Positions 25,601 through 33,477 of a DNA stretch of 64,000 bases are shown here, one piece after another; position 1 is the first letter of the stretch; every line of letters starts with the position of its first letter. The DNA is taken from positions 310,001-374,000 of the forward strand of contig NZ_JAPEMT010000003.1 in assembly GCF_026342435.1 (NCBI RefSeq), written 5' to 3'. Source of the DNA: Streptomyces sp. NBC_00237 (GTDB taxonomy: Bacteria > Actinomycetota > Actinomycetes > Streptomycetales > Streptomycetaceae). The position numbers were made by a program, and so were the translations under genes. The notes below the pieces were generated by a model that was given only the letters and a program-made list of their open reading frames with translations, was not told the origin of the DNA and did not search any database.

Positions 25601-26229
25601 AGCCCGGTCCTGACGCCGTCCAGGTGGAACGGCCCCGAGGTGCCGTCGCCACGGTCCGTCCCCGACAGGACCTGGGGGCGGGTGAGGCGGGGGGCCAGCA
25701 GGTTCCACTCCGCGCGGGCGGGCAGCGGGCTCCCGGTCTCGTACGGCTGCGGGGGCCCGCCCCCCGTCGGCCTGCTCTGCGCCCGGGTGCCCGCCGGGAC
25801 CTCCCCCCGGTAGCCCGCTTCGAGGGTGAACGCGAGGAACGCGTCGGCGGCGACTCCCGGGCGCGGCCGGTAGCCCACCAGGCGGGCCAGTTCCAGGAGT
25901 GAGCGCCGCTCGGTGGCGGTGCGCAGATAGCCCTCGTTGGCGATGCGCTCCTGGTAGAAGGTCAGCACGTCGGCGACGACCGCCCAGGCGTCCAGGAACG
26001 CGACCGCCGGGTCGTCGAGGTCGCGGGTGCGCAGGGCGGGCAGCAGTTCGCCCAGCCGGTTGCGCATCGTCGCGAAGAAGTCCGGGTGGGTGCCGACGCG
26101 GTACGTGAGCGCGTCGAGCCCCGGCTGGTTCGGGTGGGGCGGCGAGGAGTGCTGCCGTGCCGCGCAGGTGTCCCGGCAGCCCCCGCAGCCACCGCAGCAG
26201 TCGTCCGAAGCCCGGTACGGTGCGCTCAT
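22687..26229 (-). CDS. Large baseplate J-like protein of the CIS
   Basis: 1180 aa. Begins with a Cys cluster (DDCCGGCGGCRDTC) followed by PGLDALTYRVGTHPDFFATM, standard for actinobacterial CIS baseplate-assembly proteins. The gpJ signature is near residue 910: LLFGDGRHGARLPTGVENVSAQYRTGIGRAGN, followed by conserved HADFARTFAGIGKA. Builds the baseplate wedges, like Afp11. An internal 8-residue tandem repeat (PSPEAVA-type) occupies about residues 566-598. The ATG at 26229 overlaps the preceding stop (ATGA); the frame is open further upstream, but that part is antisense-like and lies inside the preceding gene. Confidence 0.85.
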   Translation of the reverse strand: MSAPYRASDDCCGGCGGCRDTCAARQHSSPPHPNQPGLDALTYRVGTHPDFFATMRNRLGELLPALRTRDLDDPAVAFLDAWAVVADVLTFYQERIANEGYLRTATERRSLLELARLVGYRPRPGVAADAFLAFTLEAGYRGEVPAGTRAQSRPTGGGPPQPYETGSPLPARAEWNLLAPRLTRPQVLSGTDRGDGTSGPFHLDGVRTGLRPNDPLLLDLGGSDQRLYRVLAVTPDPAAGRTRADVERWIRDRTPAARRPSAAALLQHTRHAVRDALERGEKQPRPGVTWQKALALLRVAQTQADVPVPDEFLTGRVLSGLRSELDRAAQRRHVRLRAWLEGFVPELERLTSELDAVRDELADPAAVPGRVPGFFGVARLADALAKPPSRPPADPSRMPRAPRESYAATGDALPRLLSAVRPDLGAVLYGAWRKLPRGEPVGQRLFALRVRARLFGHNAPPRTAEKFTVAVPRTDGTERLLTYTVSIGGHSVTVRARTNDTTVTPFDAVAETVETTLSGFGESVRPVAVIVLKRRRVTVTARLRPGDPMGVECVGSDPTTVVRVIDDPSPEAVAGRSPEVIANPSTEAVADPSPGAVADRPDLTVSGEVQGDFPLREEPRVLTLDAVYPQILPGSWVAVQRAGGGDSGRPPEPLLAKVLTVHEVTRSNYGVASGGTQLLLDRAWTGGIDSLAALREVTVHAQSEPLALSPAPLDPVREAICGDLIELDGLYDGLEPGRRVIVSGERTDVPGVAGLQAAELAMTAGVEQVVPSDPPGDFTRTVLRLAEPLAYCYRRDTAKIYGNVAHATHGETRTEVLGSGDAGSAGQRFALRHAPLTHVPAPTATGTESTLRTRVAEILWHEAADLAGAGPTDHGYRTATDDEQRTTLLFGDGRHGARLPTGVENVSAQYRTGIGRAGNTEAGRISLLATRPLGVREVVNPLPATGGADREGHDQLRRNAPLGVTALDRLVSVRDHADFARTFAGIGKAAAVRLSDGSRELVHVTVAGVDDIPISATSGLYGSLVRALHRFGDPGVAVQVGVRELRLLVITGQVRVTADHRWKSVEPRVRAALLRTFGFERRELAQDALLSEALTAIQAVEGVDHADVDLFTGVDETALLAALAEPEGLFATLTREQRVRAAPARRDRRATGPASRIRPAQLVVLDPRVPDALILTERTT
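24437..24532. repeat. In-frame 24-bp repeat, four copies, in the J-like gene
   Basis: Four 24-bp units, first GCGACCGCGCCGG and diverged copies after, encode tandem octapeptides of the type PSPEAVAD/RSPEVIAN in a linker of the baseplate protein. Frame is preserved, so length variation would be tolerated. Confidence 0.85.
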
Positions 26230-28769
26230 CGTCCGCCTCCCAGCCGTAGCACGAGCCGGCCCCGGTCCGGCGCGTTCGGATCGTTGTCGAGCCGGGCCAC
26301 CTCGCAGGGGCCCATCCGCAGAACACCGTCCTCGATGGCCCCGTTCGGCCCGTCGGACTGGACCTCCAGACGGGACACCTCGGCGCTCTCCACGCCGCTC
26401 ACGCCCTGCGCCACCGACGTCAGACGGCTCACCGACACCCCCTGCCCGAAGGTCAGGCTGTCCGGATGGAAGAAGCCCCGTCGCCCGCCGGGCAGTACCC
26501 GGTTGCTGAACGCGTCCAGGAGGTCCGCCCGCACGTGACCGCTGAGGAACCCGGGTCGTACGCAGACGCTCAGCTCCAGGTACACCGGCACGTACACGGC
26601 CGGAGCGACGACCAGGTCGTGGCCGATCCTGCGAAAGGGACGCAGACGGCGTGCGACCAGCCGCAGCAGCTCCTCGTCGGCCTCGACCCGTCCCATGGGA
26701 TCGACGGTGGTGAGCACCTCGTACCAGCTGCCGGTCCAGCGCAGCGAGGCCGCTGCCCGCTGCACTTGCGAGGAGCGGCCGGTGTCGTCCTCCAGCGCGG
26801 CGAGCGCCGCGTAGTCGTCGGCGGTCACGGCCCGCCGCAGCCGGGACCGGAACGCCGTGGGCGCGCGGGACTTCGCCTCGTCCAGCGGCTCGGCCGCCGT
26901 CCCGCCGCTCGCGGGCAGCGGATTGCGGGGCCTGACGAGCGGGTCCTCGGCCCGCCCGTCGCGCAGCAGCAGCCGCGAGATCGACTCGGCGCCCACGTTG
27001 CCCGAAGGGCCGTTGCCGATCCGGTAGCCCGCCACGAAACGCGTGCCCGCCTCCGGCCGCCGCCCGTCGTGGTCGTCGCCGAACCGCAGCCGCGCACGCC
27101 CCGCGTTGTCGGTCTCCACGACGAAATGGCGGTCGAGGGGCCCGCTGTCCAGCAGGTCGGGGCGCGGGGTCCAGCGCCAACCGCCGGGAGGCGCACCGTC
27201 ACCGCGCTGGACGAGCGAGACCTGCGGCCCGGCACCTCGCGGATCCTGTACGGCCAGCCGCGCGGCGGGAGCGTACGAAGAGGGCTCCTGACGGAACGTC
27301 AGAGGGAGCGACCGCAGTGACGGTGTGAACGGACGGGCGCGCACGGCGGATTCCGCGATCCGTCCCACGCCCTCGCACCGGGCTTCTTCCTCCTCGGCCG
27401 CCACCGTGCCGAGCGCCTCCCGGTGCACCGTTCGACCGTGGTCGGCGGTGACGACGTTTCCCCGGGCCACGACGATGCCCTCGACGAGCGCGCACGTGGG
27501 CGGCCGTCCGAGTGCCGACAGGCACAGCGGAAAGGGCAGCGCGTCCTCGGCCGCCCACGCGACCTCCACGACGGGCCTGTCGTACAGCACGTCGACGACG
27601 CTCGCGTCCACGGCGGTGAGCCGTACGGCATGGCGGTGCGCACGGTCGGCGTCGGCCGGATCGCCGCTGTGCGGCCCCTTCACCTCCTCGAACACCAGGA
27701 CGTCTCCCACCCGCAGCGCGAGCCGCCGCTCGCGCGTCGCGTCCGGGGCGACGTACGAACCGTCGACGGCCCACGCGTCGAGCAGGGTTGCCCCGGTGGC
27801 TCCTTCGGGCAGGCGGCAGTCCTCGTCCCCCCAGGTGTAGAGGGGGATTTCGTTGTGCGCGACGCGTACGTCGACGGGGCCTGACCCCATCGGCTCGAAG
27901 ACCTCGTACCCGCCGACGGGCAGCCGCTGAACGTCCTGCGGCGCGAGCAGATCGGGGATCGACGGTTCGGGGTCGCGCAGCGCCAGGAACTGGAGGTGCC
28001 TCGGGTTGAGCGACCGGTCCACCTCGGTGTGCAGACAGACGAAAACGCGGGCGTTGCACCCCTCGTGCAGTGCGTAGTCGACGAGCTTGGCGTGGCGGCG
28101 CACCGAGACGCGCTGCCGCGCGGTGTCCAGGTACGCCTCGGTGGCGACCGCGTCCTGGAAGTAGCTGAGGTGATCACCGACGTACGCCAGGATCTCGGCC
28201 AGCACGATGCCGACATCGGGAACGTGCCGTTCCTGCCAGTCGGGCATGACGAGCGAGAGCCGGTCCAGGATCAACCGCCGGAAGCTCGCGTAGTCCTTCG
28301 CCAGGTAGTCGATCTCCGGCCCGGTGCTCGCGGGGGGAGGGGTGAACGGGTGTGCCGCGCAGTCGAGTTCGCTCGGGCAGGAGGCTTTGAAGGTGAACTC
28401 CAGGCTGGCGAAGCGGAGATCGAAGCCGGGCAGCGGCCGGTCCGTGGGCCGGTCCTGCTCGTCGGTCGCGACGAGACGCAGGGTGTACGTCGCCCAGTCG
28501 CCGGGCGAGGTGACCCGGACCTCCATGTGGTCGTCGAGGTCGGGGAGTTCGCTGCGGTGGACGGTGATGCCGTCGACGTGTACGGGGACGGAGTGCGGCG
28601 AGTGGGCGATGCGCACGTTGTTCTCGGAGATGGGGTCCGGGGCCCTGCCGAGGAAGAAGACGGTCAGGGTGCGCTGGTCCGTGCCGACCTCGACGTAGTC
28701 GAGCCCGTTGAGACCTGCGGCACGGACGTCGGCGCGGCGGCCCCCGCCACGGCCGAGGGGGCGGATCAC
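26226..28769 (-). CDS. Second baseplate J-like protein of the CIS
   Basis: 847 aa. Contains IDYLAKDYASFRRLILDRLS and VLAEILAYVGDHLSYFQDAVATEAYL (about residues 170-250), typical of putative baseplate-assembly proteins, and the J signature LRFGDDHDGRRPEAGTRFVAGY followed by GNGPSGNVG near residue 575. Corresponds to the Afp12 position. The GTG start at 28769 overlaps the gp25 stop (GTGA); its own stop overlaps the next ATG. Acts with the 1180-aa paralogue in the wedge ring. Confidence 0.85.
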   Translation of the reverse strand: MIRPLGRGGGRRADVRAAGLNGLDYVEVGTDQRTLTVFFLGRAPDPISENNVRIAHSPHSVPVHVDGITVHRSELPDLDDHMEVRVTSPGDWATYTLRLVATDEQDRPTDRPLPGFDLRFASLEFTFKASCPSELDCAAHPFTPPPASTGPEIDYLAKDYASFRRLILDRLSLVMPDWQERHVPDVGIVLAEILAYVGDHLSYFQDAVATEAYLDTARQRVSVRRHAKLVDYALHEGCNARVFVCLHTEVDRSLNPRHLQFLALRDPEPSIPDLLAPQDVQRLPVGGYEVFEPMGSGPVDVRVAHNEIPLYTWGDEDCRLPEGATGATLLDAWAVDGSYVAPDATRERRLALRVGDVLVFEEVKGPHSGDPADADRAHRHAVRLTAVDASVVDVLYDRPVVEVAWAAEDALPFPLCLSALGRPPTCALVEGIVVARGNVVTADHGRTVHREALGTVAAEEEEARCEGVGRIAESAVRARPFTPSLRSLPLTFRQEPSSYAPAARLAVQDPRGAGPQVSLVQRGDGAPPGGWRWTPRPDLLDSGPLDRHFVVETDNAGRARLRFGDDHDGRRPEAGTRFVAGYRIGNGPSGNVGAESISRLLLRDGRAEDPLVRPRNPLPASGGTAAEPLDEAKSRAPTAFRSRLRRAVTADDYAALAALEDDTGRSSQVQRAAASLRWTGSWYEVLTTVDPMGRVEADEELLRLVARRLRPFRRIGHDLVVAPAVYVPVYLELSVCVRPGFLSGHVRADLLDAFSNRVLPGGRRGFFHPDSLTFGQGVSVSRLTSVAQGVSGVESAEVSRLEVQSDGPNGAIEDGVLRMGPCEVARLDNDPNAPDRGRLVLRLGGGR

Positions 28770-29185
28770 GGCGTTCCGCCCAGGACGAGGGTCTCGCGGC
28801 GGACCTCTCCGCCGTCGCGCAGCGCGTACACGACGACTACGCGCAACTCGGATTCCAGGCCCGACACCTCGACGGACCGTACCTCGATCAGATCGCCCAG
28901 CCACTGCATCAGGCCCGCCTGGGCGGTGAACCGCACGGCGGTCGCCAGCTCGGGGCTGTTGGGCTCGAAGGCCCTGCGCAGCAGGCCGCTGCCGAAGTCC
29001 GGGCGGTTGACGCGCTCGCCGGGGCCGGTGAACAGGAACTGGGCGATCAGGTTCCGCACGTGCTCGGCGTCGCTCGCGCCCGCCGTGCGGCCACGGGCGT
29101 CGAGGCGGAAGGGATGGCCGATGTGGAAGGGAGGGTCGATCGGGAAGGGAGGGGTGGCGTGGAACGCCCGGTCGACGTCGCGCAT
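28766..29185 (-). CDS. gp25/GPW-like baseplate wedge protein
   Basis: 139 aa. Core signature: EHVRNLIAQFLFTGPGERVNRPDFGSGLLRRAFEPN, then LIEVRSVEVSGLESELRVVVVYAL, as in gp25/Afp9 proteins that link sheath to baseplate and start sheath assembly. An N-terminal extension of about 30 residues is rich in Pro and Phe (ATPPFPIDPPFHIGHPF). TGATG overlap with the preceding gene. Confidence 0.88.
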   Translation of the reverse strand: MRDVDRAFHATPPFPIDPPFHIGHPFRLDARGRTAGASDAEHVRNLIAQFLFTGPGERVNRPDFGSGLLRRAFEPNSPELATAVRFTAQAGLMQWLGDLIEVRSVEVSGLESELRVVVVYALRDGGEVRRETLVLGGTP

Positions 29186-29514
29186 CACGTCCCCCTGACC
29201 CGGCGCTGGACGGCGACGACGGTCAGCCCGGTCCCGGTCGGCACGCACGTCGCGGAGCCGTTGTCGAGCAGCAGCGGACGCCCGGTGGACTTCACCCGGG
29301 TCGCCCCGCCCGATGTCCAACTCCCCTTCACGCAAGGCCCGTTGCCAGCGTTGGGTCGTGGTGCCTTGCAGTCGGGGCTGACGCTGTAGGAGGCGGGCAG
29401 GACGACGGTGGCCGCGCCCGCCACCTTGACCCGTGGGTTGGTCGCGTCCGGCGACGCCCCGCCCGCGTGGGCGCACTGCACGGTCGCGTCGGCGGGCAAC
29501 AGGAAACCGGCCAT
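29185..29514 (-). CDS. PAAR-like spike-tip protein
   Basis: 109 aa. MAGFLLPADATVQCAHAGG with later Cys in PDCKAPRPNAGNGPCVKGSW and SATCVP resembles the PAAR-like DUF4280 group, whose members cap the spike and bind a metal with His/Cys. GGAGGTGA lies 5 bases before the ATG, the strongest ribosome site in the operon, fitting a separately boosted product. Located directly after gpV, as expected for the spike tip (Afp10 position). Confidence 0.75.
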   Translation of the reverse strand: MAGFLLPADATVQCAHAGGASPDATNPRVKVAGAATVVLPASYSVSPDCKAPRPNAGNGPCVKGSWTSGGATRVKSTGRPLLLDNGSATCVPTGTGLTVVAVQRRVRGT

Positions 29515-30014
29515 CACGTCACCTCCAATCCGTCGCCGTTGATCGTCACCTTGTCGTCCGCGAGGGTGATCACCCCGTGCGTACCGGCGTTGATCTCGAT
29601 CCCGTCCTTGTCGAGGGTGATCGTCAGCCCTTTCACCGTGATGGTGATGCCCGAGGTGTCCGGGGCGCCCGGCTCGGCCGTCGAGTCGTCGAACGTCACC
29701 GTGGCGAGGGCGGTCTTGAGGACCTTGTGGTCCGGGGTCGCCGCCGGTGCCTGTCCGGGACCCCAGAAACAGCCGCTCCACACGGGGCGGTCCGCGTCCC
29801 CCTGCTCGAACTCGAACCACACCGAGGCGCCCACCGGCGGCATGAGGTGGAGCCCCACGCCGTCGCCCGCGTACGGAACCGAGGGCAGCGCGAAGGGGCT
29901 CACCTCACTGCCGTACACATCCGGGACGGTGGCCCGGATCCGTCCCTCGGGGCCGTCGTTGTGGGTGACGACGCCACGGAACTTGCCGTAGTAGGCGGGC
30001 CGTTCACCGCTCAT
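29514..30014 (-). CDS. gpV-like spike protein
   Basis: 166 aa. N-terminal OB-fold domain: YYGKFRGVVTHNDGPEGRIRATVPDVYG, LHLMPPVGASVWFEFEQGDADRPVWSGCFWG. C-terminal strand repeats (GITITVKGLTITLDKDGIEINAGTHGVITLADDKVTINGDG) form the trimeric beta-helix needle. In Afp8/VgrG this is fused to the gpD part; here the two are separate genes, as in phage P2. The start follows a duplicated stretch that holds two ATGA-coupled micro-frames. Confidence 0.9.
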   Translation of the reverse strand: MSGERPAYYGKFRGVVTHNDGPEGRIRATVPDVYGSEVSPFALPSVPYAGDGVGLHLMPPVGASVWFEFEQGDADRPVWSGCFWGPGQAPAATPDHKVLKTALATVTFDDSTAEPGAPDTSGITITVKGLTITLDKDGIEINAGTHGVITLADDKVTINGDGLEVT

Positions 30015-30066
30015 GACATCGCCCCCCATTCGTGGTTCATGACATCGCCCCCCGCTTGTGGTTCAT
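30011..30066 (-). other. Two tandem 9-aa micro-frames forming an ATGA relay between gpD and gpV
   Basis: A 26-bp duplication creates MNHKRGAMS (30066-30037) and MNHEWGAMS (30040-30011). The first ATG overlaps the gpD stop, its stop overlaps the second ATG, and the second stop overlaps the gpV ATG, all as ATGA. Each copy carries a GGGGGG tract shortly before the next start, so the ribosome site is duplicated. Peptide function is unlikely; translational coupling is the simpler reading. Confidence 0.5.
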
Positions 30067-31172
30067 GACACCGTCACCCGGGGGAACGCCGCACCGAGCC
30101 CTTCACGGGTGAGGACGAAGCCCTGCCGGTAGGAACCCACCTGGAGCAGATGGGTGACCTCCTTCACGTAGTACTCGCCGTCGTAGCCGAGGCCCGCACC
30201 GCGCACGCCCACCCGACGGCGTGCGCGCAGCACACCGCCGTAGCGCACGGCGTCCAGTTCGCCCTGCCCGGTCACGGCGTCGGACGACTCGCCCGCCGTC
30301 GTCAGCGCACGCAGCGCCGCCCGTACGGGATCGAGTCCTGCCACGTCCCGGGCGACCACGGTGCGCAGCGCGGCGGCGGGCCTGCCGCTGAGGGCGGCGA
30401 GCAGTCCGGAGGGCACCGGGATGTCGATCGTCAGACCGGTTCGCGGGTCGAGGATCGTCACCTGGGGGGTGGCGGGACCGGCCGCGTTGAAGTCGAAGCT
30501 GATCACCCCGTCGACGTTCGAGTCCGGTCCCATCCCCGTGGTGAGCGCGGGCTGGCTCCCGCCGCCGCGCGGCTGCGGTCCCCAGTAGGCGGTGCTGATG
30601 CCGGGAACCACGGTCGGCTCGACGAAGAAGACGAACCCGTTGCGGCGGGCGAGACCCCGGACGCAGCTCAGGTCGTTGCCCTGCCAGGTCGGCAGCCCTT
30701 CCTGTTCGGACGGCTTGTCCGTGGTCGTGGTGACCTCGGGCCGCAGGCCGTGGTCCGCGAGGATCTTCTTGACGATGTCGGAGTCGCTCTGGTCGGGGAA
30801 CGTGCTGCTGCGCTCGGTGAGGGTGAGGTCGAAGCTGAGGTCGTCGCCGGTGACGACCAGGGTGGACCCGCCGGGCCGACCGCTCGGCGCGACCTGGTTG
30901 TCGGTGACGATGCCGTTGATGAGCACGGTGAACGAGCCCGCCATGAGGACCGCGACGCTCACGCGCGCGGGCGGGTCGAAGTACCCCTCCCGCAGCAGCC
31001 CGTACTCGGAGAACCCGTCCTTGCCGAGAGCGAAGGTCAGCCGGAACGCGTCCGCGCGCTCACTGGAGTTCAGTACCTGCACGTCGATCAGGGAGTTCAC
31101 GACCTCGTACGGCGCGGGCCGGACGACGGTGGGCCCGAGCAGCAGCTGCAACCGCACCCCGAAGTCGGCCAT
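30063..31172 (-). CDS. gpD-like hub protein (phage late control D family)
   Basis: 369 aa. Contains the gpD-type segments: MADFGVRLQLLLGPTVVRPAPYEVVNSL, an SSTFPDQSDSDIVKKILADHGLRPEV stretch, and LARRNGFVFFVEPT, all usual for the tube-to-spike hub. With the next gene it makes the VgrG-like hub and spike. TGATG overlap with the LysM gene upstream. Confidence 0.88.
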   Translation of the reverse strand: MADFGVRLQLLLGPTVVRPAPYEVVNSLIDVQVLNSSERADAFRLTFALGKDGFSEYGLLREGYFDPPARVSVAVLMAGSFTVLINGIVTDNQVAPSGRPGGSTLVVTGDDLSFDLTLTERSSTFPDQSDSDIVKKILADHGLRPEVTTTTDKPSEQEGLPTWQGNDLSCVRGLARRNGFVFFVEPTVVPGISTAYWGPQPRGGGSQPALTTGMGPDSNVDGVISFDFNAAGPATPQVTILDPRTGLTIDIPVPSGLLAALSGRPAAALRTVVARDVAGLDPVRAALRALTTAGESSDAVTGQGELDAVRYGGVLRARRRVGVRGAGLGYDGEYYVKEVTHLLQVGSYRQGFVLTREGLGAAFPRVTVS

Positions 31173-31468
31173 CAGATCGCTCCCAGGGGCAGCGGGACCA
31201 CCAGACGGCGGCCCGGCTCAGCGGTCAACTCGGCGGGCCGCATCGCTCCGTTGGCGTCGCAGAGCTGCCAGAAGCGCTCGGGGTCACCGAGACGGCGGGC
31301 GGCGATGTTGTCGAGACGTTCGCCCTGGGTGACGGTGTGCTCGGCACCGGCCGTCGCAGGGAGACCTGGCGGCAGGAAGCGTCGGCGTGCATAGGCGGTC
31401 TCCCGTCCGTCGGGACGGGTGAGGCGGGCGGTTTCGATGCCGTAATAGCGGCTGGTCGTGGAGAACAT
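31172..31468 (-). CDS. Small LysM protein of the CIS
   Basis: 98 aa. The C-terminal half is a LysM-like module (HTVTQGERLDNIAARRLGDPERFWQLCDANGAMRPAELTAEPGRRLVVP). In Afp7/Pvc7-type proteins this module is fused behind the tube-initiator domain; here it is its own gene 8 bp downstream. No signal peptide, so it is a structural module in the particle core rather than a wall hydrolase. Confidence 0.8.
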   Translation of the reverse strand: MFSTTSRYYGIETARLTRPDGRETAYARRRFLPPGLPATAGAEHTVTQGERLDNIAARRLGDPERFWQLCDANGAMRPAELTAEPGRRLVVPLPLGAI

Positions 31469-31476
31469 GGCGGCCT

Positions 31477-32139
31477 CTAGAGGGGGTTCAGGGCCGTGTC
31501 GCGGAGCCCGGAGGCGCCCAGGACCCCCTGGGCCGTGGCCTGGAGCTCCTTGACCACCTGGTGGGCGAGGAACATCGAGTAGCCGGGATCGGACCGCTTG
31601 AGGTCGGCGTAACTGAGGACGTGGAGACTGAGATCGACCTTGGCGAGAATCGGGTTGAGACGCGCGTCGTACGCCTCCTCGGTGATGGTGAACCCGGTCA
31701 GGCGCACGGGCAGCACGCGCTGCGGTCCCCACACGAACACGGTCAACGGGGCCTGCATGGGCACGATCTCGATGTTGCCGAGCGCGGCCAGGACCGCGTT
31801 CGCGATCACCAGTGCGCTCTTCGGGTAGAGCAGCATCTCCAGGGACGCCAGGACCGGGGTGATCCCGGACGAGACGGCGAGCGGATCGGCCGTCTCCAGT
31901 TGGTCGGCGGCGTCGATCTCCACGCTCAGATCGATGTCCTCCTCCGGCGGTCCTGTCACCCGGAACGGCTCCGCACGCCCTCCGGCGTCCTCGCCTCCGC
32001 CGACCGTCCGTGCGGCGAGACGGCGCGTCATCCGCTCCGGGTTGTACTGGAACACGATCACGCCGGACAGGGGATTCGCCGGGTCCATGCCGACGAGCGC
32101 GCCCTTCTGCAACCGGGGAGACCCGGGGAAGGCGCTCAC
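31477..32139 (-). CDS. Afp7-like tube-initiator protein
   Basis: 220 aa. GVIVFQYNPERMTRRL near the N-terminus and PMQAPLTVFVWGPQRVLPVRLTGFTITEEAYDARLNPILAKVDLSLHVLSY later are the CIS_tube family marks. These proteins sit between hub and first tube ring. Lacks the LysM tail found in one-gene homologues; that domain is the next gene. Its start overlaps the stop of the 78-aa gene by 4 bp. Confidence 0.85.
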   Translation of the reverse strand: MSAFPGSPRLQKGALVGMDPANPLSGVIVFQYNPERMTRRLAARTVGGGEDAGGRAEPFRVTGPPEEDIDLSVEIDAADQLETADPLAVSSGITPVLASLEMLLYPKSALVIANAVLAALGNIEIVPMQAPLTVFVWGPQRVLPVRLTGFTITEEAYDARLNPILAKVDLSLHVLSYADLKRSDPGYSMFLAHQVVKELQATAQGVLGASGLRDTALNPL

Positions 32140-32372
32140 CGGCCGCCCCCTTCGCGTACGGCGCTCTGCACGGAGCGGGCGATCCGGTGGCTCACGAGGG
32201 CGGAGTCGACGTCCGCCGGGAGCGCGCTGCCGAGACGCCGGGACACGGCGGACTCGACGGCTGCCGCGAGCGCCGCCGGGTCGGGCCTGCCGTCCGGGCC
32301 GGTCGGCAGGCCGTCCAGCACGAGGTGTCCGATGCGTACTCCGATGCGTACGTCGATGTTCGGCTCGGTCAC
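32136..32372 (-). CDS. Small CIS-associated protein of unknown function
   Basis: 78 aa, starts with GTG. NIDVRIGVRIGHLVLDGLP followed by a helix-rich C-terminus (AALAAAVESAVSRRL, DSALVSHRIARSVQSAVREG). Short proteins with an Ile/Val-Gly-LVLDGLP strand occur at the Afp6 position of other injection loci, between adaptor and tube initiator. No fold-level function can be given. Confidence 0.65.
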   Translation of the reverse strand: MTEPNIDVRIGVRIGHLVLDGLPTGPDGRPDPAALAAAVESAVSRRLGSALPADVDSALVSHRIARSVQSAVREGGGR

Positions 32373-32373
32373 G

Positions 32374-33477
32374 TCACTGCCCTCCGTGTTCGCGGCGCCG
32401 AGTGAGGTAGTCGTTCATGGTCATGACCGGCGCTCCTGCCGCAGCGGGTGCGGACCGCTTCGGGGGTGGGGCGGGGGGAGGGGCTGCTCGTACGTCGACG
32501 TGGTCGATGGTCACGTTGATCGTCGGGGGCTGCGGGGGTTGTGGGGATCGCGGTGGGCGCGCGGGCTGTTGGGGCTCGACGCTGGTGGTGGCGGGGCCTG
32601 GGGTGGGGCGGCCCGCGAGGTGCGCGGCGTGCGTCGCGTGCGTAGCGAGCGTGACGGTCACGGGAACGGGCTTGAGCGAGTGGGGAGTTGGGCGTCGGGT
32701 GGCCGCGCCCGTGCCCCCGCTGTCGGGTGTGGGCCGCGCGAGGCCGGTGCCGTGGGCGACAGTACGTCCAGTGAGGGGTGGCAGCGCGTGACCGGTTGGG
32801 GCGTGCGGTGGGGCAGGGGCAGGGGCAGGGGCAGGGGCAGGGGCAGGGCTGTGGGCGGTGCCGGGGCCGGGGAGGCGGTCCGGGCCGGAGGCGGTCACCC
32901 TTGCCACGACCTCCTCGGACGAGGGTGATGGCGGCCGGTCGGCCGCTGCCGCTGCGGGGGCGGGGGCGCGGACGTCCGCGACCGTACTCGGCGGACGGCC
33001 CGGGGAACGGCGGCTGTGCCCGACGGGCCGGTTGCCGTCGGAGGGAGCGGTTGCCGCGTGCGCGCCTGATCGGGGCGCGGCGTTCCGCTGGACGGGCTCC
33101 GGGGCGTGGGCCCTCGATGCCAGGGGCGCGCGTACGGAGTCTTCTGCGTATGCGGTGGGCTGCCTGCCTTCCCCAGGGGCCCGAAAGACTTGCGGCACGG
33201 GCGGAACTCGCGGATCCCGCGGAATGGGTTCGTCCGCAGCCGCCCGCGCGGGGCGCGGACGAGGCGGGCCCGGTTGCGCTGTCGCTTCCGTCTCCGTCGT
33301 CGTACGACCGTCGGGGCCCGACCATGCGAAGACCTCGGTAGCCAACTCGTCTGCGGCGAAAAGAGGTTCGTGCGCCAACGGTTCGTACAGCGATGCCAGC
33401 CGAGGCCGGATCGATCCGCCCGGATCGAGGACGCGCGCCGCCTGATGCTCCGCGAAGCCGTTCATGTCCCCACTCAT
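32374..33477 (-). CDS. Pro/Ala-rich disordered CIS adaptor protein
   Basis: 367 aa, largely low complexity. Ordered N-terminus (DPGGSIRPRLASLYEPL), then 200 residues rich in Pro, Ala, Arg and His including a PAPAPAPAPAPA run, and a conserved-looking tail INVTIDHVDVRA plus MTMNDYLTRRREHGG. Actinobacterial injection loci often have such a gene with the same two C-terminal motifs; its role is unknown, perhaps loading or tethering. ATGA overlap with the chaperone gene. The frame was chosen over two other open frames because it carries both C-terminal motifs and both coupled ends. Confidence 0.75.
   Translation of the reverse strand: MSGDMNGFAEHQAARVLDPGGSIRPRLASLYEPLAHEPLFAADELATEVFAWSGPDGRTTTETEATAQPGPPRPRPARAAADEPIPRDPRVPPVPQVFRAPGEGRQPTAYAEDSVRAPLASRAHAPEPVQRNAAPRSGAHAATAPSDGNRPVGHSRRSPGRPPSTVADVRAPAPAAAAADRPPSPSSEEVVARVTASGPDRLPGPGTAHSPAPAPAPAPAPAPPHAPTGHALPPLTGRTVAHGTGLARPTPDSGGTGAATRRPTPHSLKPVPVTVTLATHATHAAHLAGRPTPGPATTSVEPQQPARPPRSPQPPQPPTINVTIDHVDVRAAPPPAPPPKRSAPAAAGAPVMTMNDYLTRRREHGGQ
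32810..32845. repeat. Six GGGGCA hexamers in the adaptor gene
   Basis: Six identical 6-bp units code on the minus strand for a (Pro-Ala)6 run in the disordered part of the adaptor. Perfect identity points to recent slippage. Confidence 0.9.

Noticed and set aside
22687..27180. A much longer baseplate protein starting near 27180
   Set aside because: The upstream part runs through the neighbouring baseplate gene in another frame with Arg/Gly/Ala-rich shadow composition; the ATGA-coupled start at 26229 fits the family N-terminus.
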